Part shown: positions 1 through 8,806 of the stretch, one piece after another
How the letters are laid out: each line of letters begins with the position of its first letter
Position numbering within the stretch: the stretch's first letter is position 1
Assembly (NCBI RefSeq): GCF_900079775.1
Contig: NZ_LT556049.1
Location: 96,566 to 160,565 of the forward strand
Direction of reading: 5' to 3'
Length of the DNA: 64,000 nucleotides
Source: Leyella lascolaii
Lineage (GTDB): Bacteria; Bacteroidota; Bacteroidia; Bacteroidales; Bacteroidaceae
The notes under the pieces: generated by a model
What the model saw: the letters and a program-made list of their open reading frames with translations, nothing else
The model's database searches: none
What the model was told of the DNA's origin: nothing
Program-made: the position numbers and the translations under genes

Positions 1-16
1 ACAACGGCGCCAGCCT

Positions 17-309
17 GTAGAGACGCAAAATCTTGCGTCTCACGAGCAACAAATTCAATTTTCATCAGTATATTCCCGCCAATAAAATTGGGCTTAACTA
101 ACCGTGAGACGCAAGATTTTGCGTCTCTACTTTTTGCCGACAGCAGCATAAAACACAAATCCTCATCATGACATCACAATGGCGCCAGCCCTGTAGAGAC
201 GCAAAATCTTGCGTCTCACAAGCAACGAACTCGATTTCCATCAGCATATTCCCGCCAATAAAAATTGGACTTACATAACTGTGAGACGCAAAATTTTGCA
301 TCTCTACTT
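17..309. repeat. Two tandem paired-palindrome repeat units
   Basis: Two units start with GTAGAGACGCAAAATC at 17 and 193, exactly 176 bp (8 x 22) apart. Each has a left palindrome with arms GAGACGCAA/TTGCGTCTC (starts 20 and 196) and a right palindrome of the same arms (starts 106 and 283) followed by TAC. The whole unit therefore has inverted ends, like a MITE or REP-type element. No coding capacity is credible. The same family recurs at 12439-12553 and 34581-35553. Confidence 0.85.
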
Positions 310-404
310 TTTGCCAACAGCGATATAAAACATATATACAAGCGGTATAAAACACATATCCGCATCATATAACCATCACGCCATCCCATAACCCCTACAC
401 CTGT

Positions 405-448
405 TGCATATTTATACAAAACCATTACGACAACCGCATAATTATACA
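405..448. promoter_or_regulatory. Two arginine-box-like palindromes
   Basis: TGCATATTTATACA lies at 405-418 and CGCATAATTATACA at 435-448. Both fit, the second with one mismatch, the pattern TGNATAWWTATNCA, which resembles ArgR operator half-site pairs in other bacteria. No gene starts nearby, so a role in ordinary transcription control is unproven. Similar boxes flank the other GC-rich 22-bp arrays in this window. Confidence 0.4.
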
Positions 449-577
449 TCTACACATCCGAAATACCGGTGTCAAAACGTGCGGACAGCCATCCGGACGC
501 AAATACGCTGTTTTTGCGCTTTTTATGTAACACTCTATCACACAGCCGTTTACGTAAAATCAATAAACAACAGTGCC

Positions 578-687
578 TTTTCCGATTTGCGGAAGAGCCT
601 CTTTGACCCTGCGGAAGAGCCCGTTCGGCATGACGGAAAAGGCTCTTTCATGGCACGAAACAGCCTTTTCAGCAGCGCGGAGCAATC
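578..687. repeat. GC-rich 22-bp tandem array, copy A
   Basis: The motif GGAARAGSC ends at 599, 621, 643 and 665, an exact 22-bp period. The unit is nearly palindromic: TTTTCCGCATG followed by NCGGAAAAGGC. The units have diverged from one another but keep their length. The stretch from 1 to 1175 has no convincing gene; besides this array it holds the paired palindromes at 17-309, ArgR-like boxes and a dispersed 85-bp repeat. Confidence 0.8.
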
Positions 688-948
688 TCTTGCGTCGCTC
701 TTCCCCACCCTTACACACAGGCGAAAAAAGCTATACGGTGACACCATAACGTGCGTTTCATGTGCGAACAGATATATATATCACGATAAAACACATATTT
801 CGCAGAACATTACAGCAATTTAATCAACATATGGCATGCTTTCTGCTGCAAAGCGGCGACAGTAAGGACGACTTGGACAGACAAACAAATCGCCCTGTCA
901 TTTGTCTGATTCAAATTTTCAGAGGATATTTTTCAGAGACTTCATTTT

Positions 949-962
949 TGCATAATTATGCA
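949..962. promoter_or_regulatory. Arginine-box-like palindrome TGCATAATTATGCA
   Basis: A perfect 14-bp palindrome, extended by T-runs and A-runs on either side to 22 bp (945-966). It matches the ArgR-type pattern TGNATAWWTATNCA. It lies 370 bp after the copy A array and may mark the far end of that composite element. No gene begins next to it. Confidence 0.4.
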
Positions 963-999
963 AAAACGGGCACACTTTCAAACCCGAATCAGTCGTCAG

Positions 1000-1084
1000 A
1001 CTTCCATTCTTATTTAGTACTTCTGTCAGCCGGATTGTATTCGGCTTTATCGAAGATGTGACGGGCTACACCGGGAAAAAGCGG
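1000..1084. repeat. Dispersed 85-bp repeat, copy 1
   Basis: This 85-bp stretch aligns over its full length with 34474-34557, with one indel. The best conserved part is AAGATGT..CGGGCTACA..C followed by AAAAAGCGG. Both copies sit next to intergenic repeat clusters. No ORF or RNA fold was recognised in it. Confidence 0.6.
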
Positions 1085-1175
1085 AATACAAGATGACGGC
1101 AACAGTGCGGAAAAAGGCTGAAGAGCTGACAATATACATCAAATGTACAATAAGCGTTCTAATGACCGAATCGTG

Positions 1176-1865
1176 TTAAAGCAGCCCCGGCAGTTGGCTG
1201 ATGCTTGTTATACGCTCAAGGCGGTCATGGGAGAACTCGTCCGCATGCTCATATTTCCACGTCACGTGGAACGGCACGTACACCGCAGAGGCACCGATAG
1301 AAAGCATCGGCATGATGTCGCTCTTAAAAGAGTTGCCCACCATGAGCAGTCTGTGCGGCTCCACACGCAGCGTGCGGCACAACGACAGGCACGCCGCCTT
1401 GCTCTTGTCCGCCACAATCTCCACATGAGAGAAGTATTGCGACAGTCCCGAACGCATCAGCTTGCCACGCTGGTCGTGCAGTTCGCCCTTTGTGAAGAGC
1501 ACGAGCCGGTAGCCGCGAAGGGCTTCGAGAGCGTCGCGCACTCCCGGAAGAGGAGTGGCAGGAAGGCGAAGCAGCGACTTGCCGAGGTCTATTATGCGAG
1601 CCACGTCGGCTGCGGATATGCGGTAGCCGCTGAGCTTCAGGGCGTTCTCCACGAGCGAGATGGTGAACGCCTTGCCCCCGTATCCGAGCAGAGGCATATT
1701 GGCTGACTCCACTGCAAAGAGTTCGTCAGACACCGTTGTGGCGTCGGCGTAAGGCTCAAGTATGCCGCAGTAGCGTCTCTCTGCGTCGGCGAAGTGCGAC
1801 TGGCAGTCCCAGAGCGTGTCGTCGGCATCGAATGCTATGACGCTTATGTTGTCGAATTTTCCCAT
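1176..1865 (-). CDS. HAD-superfamily hydrolase
   Basis: A 229-residue haloacid dehalogenase family protein, probably a small-molecule phosphatase in the cytoplasm. Motif I is FDADDTLW with the nucleophile Asp13 and the acid/base Asp15; motif II Thr lies in LFTKGE, and motifs III/IV appear as KSKAACL and VGNSFKSD. The cap region, between motifs I and II, is alpha-helical. I chose the ATG at 1865 because upstream residues in the open frame are low-quality and motif I then starts at residue 12. It is the last gene of the comM cluster, about 80 bp downstream of comM. The substrate cannot be told from sequence. Confidence 0.88.
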   Translation of the reverse strand: MGKFDNISVIAFDADDTLWDCQSHFADAERRYCGILEPYADATTVSDELFAVESANMPLLGYGGKAFTISLVENALKLSGYRISAADVARIIDLGKSLLRLPATPLPGVRDALEALRGYRLVLFTKGELHDQRGKLMRSGLSQYFSHVEIVADKSKAACLSLCRTLRVEPHRLLMVGNSFKSDIMPMLSIGASAVYVPFHVTWKYEHADEFSHDRLERITSISQLPGLL

Positions 1866-1944
1866 TGTAGAATGTCTTTCAGTGAAACGGTGCCTGCGCT
1901 TCCATACAACGGCAGGAAGCATGCCGCATCATCAGACGCGCTTT

Positions 1945-3495
1945 TCAGTTGAGTCCTCTCTCCGCCCAGTCGCCCCGGTCGAGGTTGCGGTATGAGATGG
2001 CTTCGGCGAGATGTTCCGGCATGACACGCTCGCTCGCGGCAAGGTCGGCAATGGTGCGCGCCACCTTCAGTATGCGGTTGTATGCCCGTGCCGACAGACT
2101 CAGACGCTCCATGGCGGTGCGCAGGAGTGCCACACCCTCGGTGTCGGGCTCGGCGAAGCTGTGTATCATGCGCTCGGACATCTGCGCGTTGCAGTGCACT
2201 CCCTTGTAGGGGCGGAACCGTTCCTCCTGTATGCGTCGCGCGGCGATGACCCGCTCGCGTATGGCAGAGCTCGGCTCGCCCTGCGCTGTCTTCGATATGT
2301 CCTTGAAAGGAACAGGCGTTATCTCCGTCTGTATGTCTATTCGGTCGAGCAGCGGACCCGATATTTTGCTCATATACCGCTGTATCTGTCCTGGCGTACA
2401 CACACAATGGTGCGTCGGGTCGCCGTAATATCCGCACGGACAGGGGTTCATCGAGGCGACGAACATGAACGAGCATGGGAACTCCGTGGTGTATTTGGCG
2501 CGCGAGATGGTTATCTTGTGGTCTTCCAAAGGCTGCCTGAGCACCTCGAGCGTGGACTTGTTGAACTCGGGAAGTTCGTCGGCGAATAGCACGCCATTGT
2601 GCGCAAGGGATATCTCTCCGGGCTGTGGATTGACTCCGCCTCCCACAAGCGCCACCTCGGAGATGGTGTGGTGGGGAGCGCGGAACGGACGCTGCGAGAT
2701 GAGCGAAGTGCCCCTGCCGAGCTTTCCCGCGACGCTGTGTATCTGCGTGGTCTCAAGACTCTCGCTGAGCGAGAGGGGCGGGAGGATGGACGGCAGACGC
2801 TTTGCCATCATGGACTTGCCGCTGCCCGGCGGACCTATCATTATCATGTTGTGCCCTCCGGCGGCTGCCACCTCGAGCGCGCGCTTCACGTTCTCCTGTC
2901 CACGGACGTCGGCGAAGTCGAGCTCAAACTTGTATTGCTGCTCGTAGAACTCGCGGCGCGTGTCGATGACAGTGGGCTCGGGACGTTCCTTTCCGGTGAG
3001 GAAGGCTATGACGTCGCGTATGTTCTCCATGCCGTATACCTCGAGATTGTTCACCACGGCTGCCTCGCGCACGTTCTGCTTGGGAACGATCAGTCCCTTG
3101 AACTTCTCGGCGCGGGCGCGTATGGCGACGGGAAGCACTCCCTTGGCAGGCTGGAGACTGCCGTCGAGACTCAGCTCGCCTACCATCATATAGCTATCGA
3201 GCCCGTCGGAAACGATGCTTCCCGCCGCTGCCAGGATGGCTATGGCGAGAGGCAGGTCGAAACTGCTGCCTTCCTTGCGAAGGTCGGCAGGAGCCATGTT
3301 GACGGTGACGTCGGCACGCGGAAACTTGTATCCGTTATACTGAAGGGCGGACGCTATGCGGTCCCGTCCTTCGCGTACGGCAGCGTCACCGAGACCGGTG
3401 AAGTGATACATCACCCCACGGTTGAGATTCACCTCGATGGTAACAGTCGTGACATCAAGTCCGTTCACGGCTGCACAATATGTTTTTACGAGCAT
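1945..3495 (-). CDS. comM: YifB/ComM family Mg-chelatase-like AAA+ ATPase
   Basis: A 516-residue protein of the YifB/ComM family. An N-terminal Lon-protease-like S16 fold spans about residues 1-170, then an AAA+ ATPase with Walker A GPPGSGKS at 221-228, and a C-terminal Mg-chelatase subdomain. A Cys-rich loop (NPCPCGYYGDPTHHC) is typical of the family. In Haemophilus and Vibrio, ComM is a hexameric helicase that extends branch migration during natural transformation. The length equals the family's usual size. The start at 3495 lies 11 bp after the stop of the preceding lipoprotein gene, so the two are cotranscribed. A comF-type gene is also present at 20.7 kb, but most competence machinery is not in this window. 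Confidence 0.93.
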   Translation of the reverse strand: MLVKTYCAAVNGLDVTTVTIEVNLNRGVMYHFTGLGDAAVREGRDRIASALQYNGYKFPRADVTVNMAPADLRKEGSSFDLPLAIAILAAAGSIVSDGLDSYMMVGELSLDGSLQPAKGVLPVAIRARAEKFKGLIVPKQNVREAAVVNNLEVYGMENIRDVIAFLTGKERPEPTVIDTRREFYEQQYKFELDFADVRGQENVKRALEVAAAGGHNMIMIGPPGSGKSMMAKRLPSILPPLSLSESLETTQIHSVAGKLGRGTSLISQRPFRAPHHTISEVALVGGGVNPQPGEISLAHNGVLFADELPEFNKSTLEVLRQPLEDHKITISRAKYTTEFPCSFMFVASMNPCPCGYYGDPTHHCVCTPGQIQRYMSKISGPLLDRIDIQTEITPVPFKDISKTAQGEPSSAIRERVIAARRIQEERFRPYKGVHCNAQMSERMIHSFAEPDTEGVALLRTAMERLSLSARAYNRILKVARTIADLAASERVMPEHLAEAISYRNLDRGDWAERGLN

Positions 3496-3506
3496 CAGTA
3501 TATGGT

Positions 3507-4511
3507 TTATTGTGTCTTTCCGGGCGTCAGCTGCTTCTTCAGCTCTTCCATGTTGAGGTTGCGTGCCACCACACGTCCGTTCTTCACAACGATGTTGTCG
3601 GGTATGTAACTGAACGCGAGCGTTCTGAAAAGGCGGCTGTTCAGCATTTCTCCGTCGCACACCACGTCGCAGTCGAACATGTTGTTCGTCACGGTGCGGC
3701 GGCAGTCGTCTATGGACGCATCGGCACATATGCTAACCAGGGTGAAGTCCGCCTCTCCGTTCTTCTTCATGAGCGACAGCTGCCTAAGCACGTTTATACT
3801 CTCATAACTCCACGAAGCCCATGCGCAGACAACGGCTGTCGGAGTGGCGGAAAGGCTTGCGGCGGTTATTGTCTTGCCGTCGATGGTCTTTGCGGAGAAT
3901 GACGGAACCGCCATGCCTGTCTTCGAGCTGCCGCGCCCTTTTATCTGCCGCTGCAGCTGGCGGAGATATCCGTATTTGGTCTGATGCTTCAGCATGAGGG
4001 TTATAAGACTGTCGGCAACGGCAAGGTCAGGACTCTGCGACTGGATGAAATAGCGTCTTACAAGATATGAGCCGACCATCGAAGCAGGGTGGTCGAGGAT
4101 GAACTGCCGCGCGTATTTCCTTGCCTCGGGCGGGGATGCGGACGCCACCTGCTCCCGGAAAGAGTTCATCAGTTTGTTGTCGTCCGTCCCTTTCACTTCC
4201 ATTTCCTTCAGATTGGACGCGCTTCCCCTTATTTCCACGGTCTTTCCAGGCTCCGCGAACACCGGCTGTTCGGTGAAGTTGGGGAATATTATCATAAGAG
4301 TCATCGGACGGCGGCACGGCACCTCGTAGCTGAAACGGCCCGCCTCGACCTTTATAGTGTCGAGTTTGCCGTTGTCGCCGTCGGGCGTGTATACATAAAA
4401 CTCACCCTGGTTGAGGTGGAGCAGACGACCGTCGATCTTGAAATGACTATCGTCGGTCGAGCACGACACCATAACCAGGGTGAGCAGAAATAAATATATG
4501 AGTTTTCTCAT
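3507..4511 (-). CDS. DUF4369 thioredoxin-fold lipoprotein lacking the CXXC
   Basis: A 334-residue lipoprotein with lipobox LVMVSC (Cys17). The N-terminal half resembles DUF4369, a domain common in Bacteroidetes ahead of TlpA-type thioredoxin folds. The C-terminal half (from about 200) starts VPSFSAKTIDGKTI like TlpA/AhpC proteins. However, the place of the redox CXXC reads WASWSYES (231-238), with no cysteine. A disulfide reductase role is therefore unlikely; structural or binding use is an inference. It starts directly after the stop of the TPR lipoprotein gene (4512) and is followed 11 bp later by comM, so it sits mid-operon. Confidence 0.85.
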   Translation of the reverse strand: MRKLIYLFLLTLVMVSCSTDDSHFKIDGRLLHLNQGEFYVYTPDGDNGKLDTIKVEAGRFSYEVPCRRPMTLMIIFPNFTEQPVFAEPGKTVEIRGSASNLKEMEVKGTDDNKLMNSFREQVASASPPEARKYARQFILDHPASMVGSYLVRRYFIQSQSPDLAVADSLITLMLKHQTKYGYLRQLQRQIKGRGSSKTGMAVPSFSAKTIDGKTITAASLSATPTAVVCAWASWSYESINVLRQLSLMKKNGEADFTLVSICADASIDDCRRTVTNNMFDCDVVCDGEMLNSRLFRTLAFSYIPDNIVVKNGRVVARNLNMEELKKQLTPGKTQ

Positions 4512-6185
4512 TTACTTCAGTATGGACAGTTCCAGGTCGTTGTCAGCATACGCCTTCAACGAAGGATCTTTCTGAAGAGCCTCTTTCAGATAAGAGGATG
4601 TGGCGAACTTGTTTGCCTGACGTGCTGCGACGATGGCGTGCAGATAGGCAGTCATGCCGTTCTGTGCGGGCACCTTGTCGAGCGTTGCGGCTGCTGCGGC
4701 GTAGTTCTTGTTAAGAATCTGTGCGAGCGCGGCACTGTTTGTGTTCACGTCACCGAAGTCTTTCTCAGCCTGGGCATAGTTGCCTTTTGCTATGTTGAGC
4801 ACACCGAGAGCATACGATACGTTCTCAGAACCGGCAGCCTTAGCTATGTCTGTCTCCGCCTCAGCCACGTTTCCGTTGATGAGGTAGATAAGTCCGCGGT
4901 TGGCATAAGCCTCAGCCGCGTTACTGTCTATGCGCAGAGCTTTCTCTATATAAGACGCTGCCGCATCCTTCTCACCCTTTGCCAGGCTCAGGGAAGCGAG
5001 GTTGTTGTAAGCCCGGTAGTCGCGGTCGTAAAGCTCGGCTGTCTTCTTGTATATCTCCTCTTTCTTTACGTTGTCGTCCACAAGAGTAGCCGCGTAGAGC
5101 AGTTCGTCCGCACTCAGTTTCGTGGGATCTTCCGCATACTGCTGCTGTATCTGCTCGTCGCTGCGGCCGATTGTCTCATAATTGATGATCAGACGTGCGC
5201 GGCGGAGCTCCGGCAGGATGCCGTCGGCGAGCTCGCGGAACACAGCCGACATGTTGCGGATCTGCTGTTCGCGCTCCTCCGGGTCTTTATACATTGACAG
5301 AACACGCAGAACGACTTCCTTGTCCTGAAGGTCTGAAGCCTGAACAAGCTTCTGGAAGCCTTCCCAGTCCTGTGCTGTGTAGTGCGCGTCGATACCTGTG
5401 CTCACGTTTGTTTTCTTGAGTTGCTCCTTCACGTAGCCCTCAGACACGTTCTGACGCTTGTAAGCCAGCTTGTCGTTGAACTTCACGCCGCCCTCCGGTG
5501 AAGCGTATGCCTGCACCTCGACATTCTGTATGTTCAGTCCCTCACGGTCGTCGTTGATCTTCTTCAGCATTCTGACGAACTCAGTGACAGAGTTGTTCTT
5601 CAGCTCGCTCTTGCGCAGGTTAGCCTGATTGATAAGGAACTTGATGTTGGCTTCCTGCTTCTTTTCCCTTACGCGCTGGAACGAGTCGGGAGCTATGCAG
5701 CCACCGTCGGTGAGGATGGTTTTCCTGTACAGTTCCGAAGTAGAGATTACTCCGGTAGCCACTTTCACTGCCGGCACATCATACTTCTTATTTCCCTTGC
5801 GCGCGTCGAAAGTGAGATACAGCTCGCTCTGCTGCATTTCAGGCACATAGTCGAAGCTGGTCTTCATCGTATAACGGCCACCAAGACGGTATGAAATGGT
5901 CTGGTTGTTGCCCATGACCTTCTCTCCCTGGAACGTGGCACTCTCTCCTTTGGCAACCTGTCCGTTAGCGTAGCGCAGCTCGGGAGTAACAGTTACGGTT
6001 GCCTTTTTCTTCATATACTTTTCAGGAAACATTCCGCTTATGGTTGCCGGAACCTCTCCTGCCTGTGATTCAAGCGGATTCGGTGTCACTGTAAAGTTGT
6101 CGGCTGACAGTGGACCCATCTTTGAGCATGACGCGAAAACAAGAACGGAGCATGCCGAAAGGGTATAAATAAGTTTCTTCTGCAT
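4512..6185 (-). CDS. Lipoprotein with OmpA-like and TPR domains
   Basis: A 557-residue lipoprotein (lipobox VLVFASC, Cys20). After an N-terminal beta-rich region there is an OmpA-like segment at about 180-260 (VEVQAYASPEGG followed by NDKLAYKRQ), which in related proteins contacts peptidoglycan. The C-terminal half holds several TPR units, such as AEAYANRGLIYLINGN and the repeats around it. Proteins of this layout are frequent in Bacteroidales envelopes; their exact function is not established. The start is the ATG at 6185. A longer open frame runs into the tRNA-Leu and is not coding. It is the first protein gene of a four-gene cluster. Confidence 0.88.
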   Translation of the reverse strand: MQKKLIYTLSACSVLVFASCSKMGPLSADNFTVTPNPLESQAGEVPATISGMFPEKYMKKKATVTVTPELRYANGQVAKGESATFQGEKVMGNNQTISYRLGGRYTMKTSFDYVPEMQQSELYLTFDARKGNKKYDVPAVKVATGVISTSELYRKTILTDGGCIAPDSFQRVREKKQEANIKFLINQANLRKSELKNNSVTEFVRMLKKINDDREGLNIQNVEVQAYASPEGGVKFNDKLAYKRQNVSEGYVKEQLKKTNVSTGIDAHYTAQDWEGFQKLVQASDLQDKEVVLRVLSMYKDPEEREQQIRNMSAVFRELADGILPELRRARLIINYETIGRSDEQIQQQYAEDPTKLSADELLYAATLVDDNVKKEEIYKKTAELYDRDYRAYNNLASLSLAKGEKDAAASYIEKALRIDSNAAEAYANRGLIYLINGNVAEAETDIAKAAGSENVSYALGVLNIAKGNYAQAEKDFGDVNTNSAALAQILNKNYAAAAATLDKVPAQNGMTAYLHAIVAARQANKFATSSYLKEALQKDPSLKAYADNDLELSILK

Positions 6186-6206
6186 AGTTGTAGTTTTTAG
6201 AATAAG

Positions 6207-6292
6207 TGCCGCGAGCGGGACTCGAACCCGCACAGCCATTTCTGGCCAAGGGATTTTAAGTCCCTCGTGTCTACCAATTCCACCATTGCGGC
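6207..6292 (-). tRNA. tRNA-Leu (UAA)
   Basis: 86 nt on the minus strand. The anticodon loop reads ACTTAAAATC with anticodon TAA, the long variable arm expected of a leucine tRNA is present, the T-loop is GGTTCGAGTCC and the discriminator is A. The acceptor stem GCCGCAA pairs with the 3' strand with one A-C mismatch. No CCA is encoded. The lipoprotein gene starts 21 bp downstream on the same strand. Confidence 0.95.
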
Positions 6293-6397
6293 ATCGTCTT
6301 TGCAATATCAGCCGGTCCTCTTACAGACTGTCACGGCATACATACCTTATTGTAGTACGTAAACCGTCACATGTGGCTTCAATACATATTGCAGATG

Positions 6398-6429
6398 CAA
6401 AGTTAAGGCATTAAATCATAACATCCAAA
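6398..6429 (-). promoter_or_regulatory. Bacteroidetes-type promoter for the tRNA-Leu operon
   Basis: Read on the minus strand: TTTG (6429-6426), 20 nt, TAACTTTG (6405-6398). This matches the primary sigma consensus of Bacteroidetes. Transcription would start about 100 nt before the tRNA and could continue into the lipoprotein, comM and HAD genes, since no terminator is seen between them. Confidence 0.8.
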
Positions 6430-6592
6430 ACAATTTACACTATTTAATACTTTGTTTCCATGCTGAAACAGTGATTGCATACCGCCGCAGAATAAGACGC
6501 CGCAGACAGCATGCCGACTATTATGCTTCCGGACTGCCATCTGCGGTTCTCATCTTACCGTTACTCAAACAGAGACATTAGCCCTATGCCTC

Positions 6593-6702
6593 CATCATTT
6601 CACCTTATTATATATATACACATACTTTATCCATTATATACACATTCTTTACTTATGATATACAAAGCCACATTATATTATATATAACATCGTCTGCCGA
6701 CA
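6593..6702. repeat. AT-rich 22-bp tandem array
   Basis: Units begin at 6593, 6615, 6637, 6659 and 6681; the three middle ones start TATACA. The period is exactly 22 bp. The array ends 8 bp from the stop codon of the WG-repeat gene (6710). The rest of the gap 6293-6709 holds only the tRNA operon promoter and AT-rich DNA with no ORF. Confidence 0.75.
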
Positions 6703-6709
6703 CGCCATG

Positions 6710-8467
6710 TCAATTCGCGCCCAGTTCGCTGAGCCGCTGGTCACACGTGCGTATCACCTCTTCGGTGCTCTGTATCACACTTTTCAGATAAGCCGAGTCA
6801 GGGTCTTTCACCTGCTGCGCCTTGTATTTTGCGAGCTGGTTTACGGCATTGTTGCGTCGCGACTGCCACTCGGCAATCCTTGACGAGTCCTTTGACGACG
6901 ATCCGGACGATGACGACACGCTCGCTCCGGTGCCTATATTGTAGGTCGAGGCAGACCGTGTGGTCTTCGCCGTACTCTTCGTTCCCGTGACGGCATTCAC
7001 CGCACCCTGCACAAATGCGGACAGTATTCCGCCCCAGAATGCCGCGTTCTGCTGACGCTTCAGCTCCTGCTGGCGTTTCAGTTCGGCAGCCTGCGCCGCC
7101 TGACGTTGCTGGTATACCTTCATAGCAGCCTCATAACGTGCCACATATTTTGGAATACTGTCGAGATTACTTGCCGTATATCGGAGATAATCTTCCGCGC
7201 TTTCAAGATAAGTAGAATCCTCTCCCTGTATGTAAGAATCCAACAAACTCGTTGTTGTATTAAATTGTTTTGTTGCAAGTTCTATGTCAAAGGAGTATTC
7301 TTTAATAAGAAAACTATAATCAGGTTTTTTCTCTATGATATATGAAATAGTGTTCATATTATCAATATTATCATTTGCTTTATTGTACAAAGACAATGCA
7401 GTGAAGAACTTCGCCCATGGTTTTTCCACACCTTCATGAGCATAGAAGTCAATCACTTTGTCATACTCACGCTTCTCATAATACTCTTCACCTTTATCGC
7501 GGAATCTTGGTTCAGAGTTCATTTCCGGAGTATAAGCCACATATTCACTCATTTCCGTTTTCTTAACTTCCCAATTATTTTCGAACTTATCAAAACGCAC
7601 ACTGTTGAAAACAGGAGGAACGGAATACTCGTCATGCCCGATCATGACGCCGCCTTCTTTAAGCAGACCAGCATCATAAGTATAATATACACACCAGTTA
7701 CATTCCTCACCATACTTCTTGACAAACGATTCCACATTGAAATAAGGAGCAAACATCCTCACAGTTAATGCCCCATACGGTATAATCTCTTTTCCCGACT
7801 GAGAAAGCAAGCCCTTTTTGCCATCGTCATCTGCTGATATATAATTTTCCGCAAACACATCATCAATTTCCACTCTTTCCGCCCCGATAAAGAAATATCC
7901 CGGAACATACACCCGTTTATCGGTCATGATGCTGTCGCGCAGCACCGTTCCGTTCAGGTCGTATATGCGGCTCGGCGTTCCCTTGGCATATATGACGGCA
8001 GGCTCAGCGTCATGATATACAGCCACAGAGTCGCCGGTACGCTCCATCTGATTGTCGTACACATAGTCCACACCCTTGTCTATGGCGTCACAGAAGAGGA
8101 AGCTTGAGTATTGCGTCGGCACTATGAACTTGCCTGACATGTCAGCAATGCCGTTCCTGTCATGTCCGTTGTTCACGATGAAAACATCCTTTCCGTCGCT
8201 CAGCCTGTCCTTTACGATGCTGTAGTATACGGCGGGCAGGATGACCTTTCCCTCCATGTCGGCGCGCCCCACAAGCTTGCTCTTCGACATGAGGAGCATA
8301 TAGTACGTGCCGTCAGGGTCCTGTCTTATCTCCACACGTTTGAGTTTTAGCGACTTCTTCAGCTCTTTCATCTTGTCCTTGTGAGCCTTCTCAAGGTCCT
8401 TCAGAGTCTGAGCCGGTGCGGCGGCACACACCGCCAGCAGCAGGAAATGAATAAAAAATCTGGTCAT
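6710..8467 (-). CDS. Secreted WG-repeat protein
   Basis: A 585-residue protein with a signal peptide (MTRFFIHFLLLAVCAAAPAQ). The N-terminal 280 residues contain degenerate WG repeats (NGIADMSGKFIVPTQY, KKGLLSQSGKEIIPYG). A helical TPR-like stretch with acidic loops follows at about 340-440. Then comes an Ala/Gln/Arg-rich coiled coil, a short glycine-rich hydrophobic segment (FWGGILSAFVQGAV), a Ser-rich linker and a final coiled coil. WG-repeat proteins are common in Bacteroidetes and their role is unknown. The central part (about 7100-7800) is visibly more AT-rich than both ends, suggesting a mosaic gene. The gene stands alone; a weak TACCTTTG element at 8672-8665 may be its -7. Confidence 0.8.
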   Translation of the reverse strand: MTRFFIHFLLLAVCAAAPAQTLKDLEKAHKDKMKELKKSLKLKRVEIRQDPDGTYYMLLMSKSKLVGRADMEGKVILPAVYYSIVKDRLSDGKDVFIVNNGHDRNGIADMSGKFIVPTQYSSFLFCDAIDKGVDYVYDNQMERTGDSVAVYHDAEPAVIYAKGTPSRIYDLNGTVLRDSIMTDKRVYVPGYFFIGAERVEIDDVFAENYISADDDGKKGLLSQSGKEIIPYGALTVRMFAPYFNVESFVKKYGEECNWCVYYTYDAGLLKEGGVMIGHDEYSVPPVFNSVRFDKFENNWEVKKTEMSEYVAYTPEMNSEPRFRDKGEEYYEKREYDKVIDFYAHEGVEKPWAKFFTALSLYNKANDNIDNMNTISYIIEKKPDYSFLIKEYSFDIELATKQFNTTTSLLDSYIQGEDSTYLESAEDYLRYTASNLDSIPKYVARYEAAMKVYQQRQAAQAAELKRQQELKRQQNAAFWGGILSAFVQGAVNAVTGTKSTAKTTRSASTYNIGTGASVSSSSGSSSKDSSRIAEWQSRRNNAVNQLAKYKAQQVKDPDSAYLKSVIQSTEEVIRTCDQRLSELGAN

Positions 8468-8806
8468 ATCTTATATGTCTGAAAAATTATCTGTCCCGAA
8501 ACGACCGTCCGCCATCGCCTCACAGCCGGACCGGCACGCGCCAGACGATTGCGTGAACAGCCTGACTACCGCGTTTGCAGATGCAGTGTCATGACGGCTG
8601 ACAAAGATGCGGAGTGAAGAAAAGATAATAACATAATTGCCCGTCCGCACACATATACCGTATGCAAAGGTAGGAAAACGCAGCCGTAACCGCAACAGGC
8701 ACAGCTGCGACAAGTGTCCGGAACGAGGCTTACCGTGTCCGGACGGTAAGAAATGATGCCTTAACGGCATGTTTTCATGGTAAGTTATAAGAAATAAAAA
8801 CCGCCG
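8468..8806. other. Intergenic gap with no gene seen
   Basis: 339 bp. An open frame across it has no recognisable protein features. It holds a likely -7 element for the downstream WG-repeat gene (TACCTTTG on the minus strand, 8672-8665) but no good -33. No 22-bp array was noticed here. Confidence 0.5.

Noticed and set aside
98..449. Two small minus-strand open frames in the first repeat cluster
   Set aside because: Their coding text follows the repeat units at 17-309 (QKVETQNLASHG-type), as in the 35-kb cluster, so they are by-products of the repeats.
8471..8770. A 99-codon minus-strand open frame upstream of the WG-repeat gene
   Set aside because: Pro/Arg/His-rich with no ribosome-binding site or recognisable fold, in a gap holding only a -7-like element.
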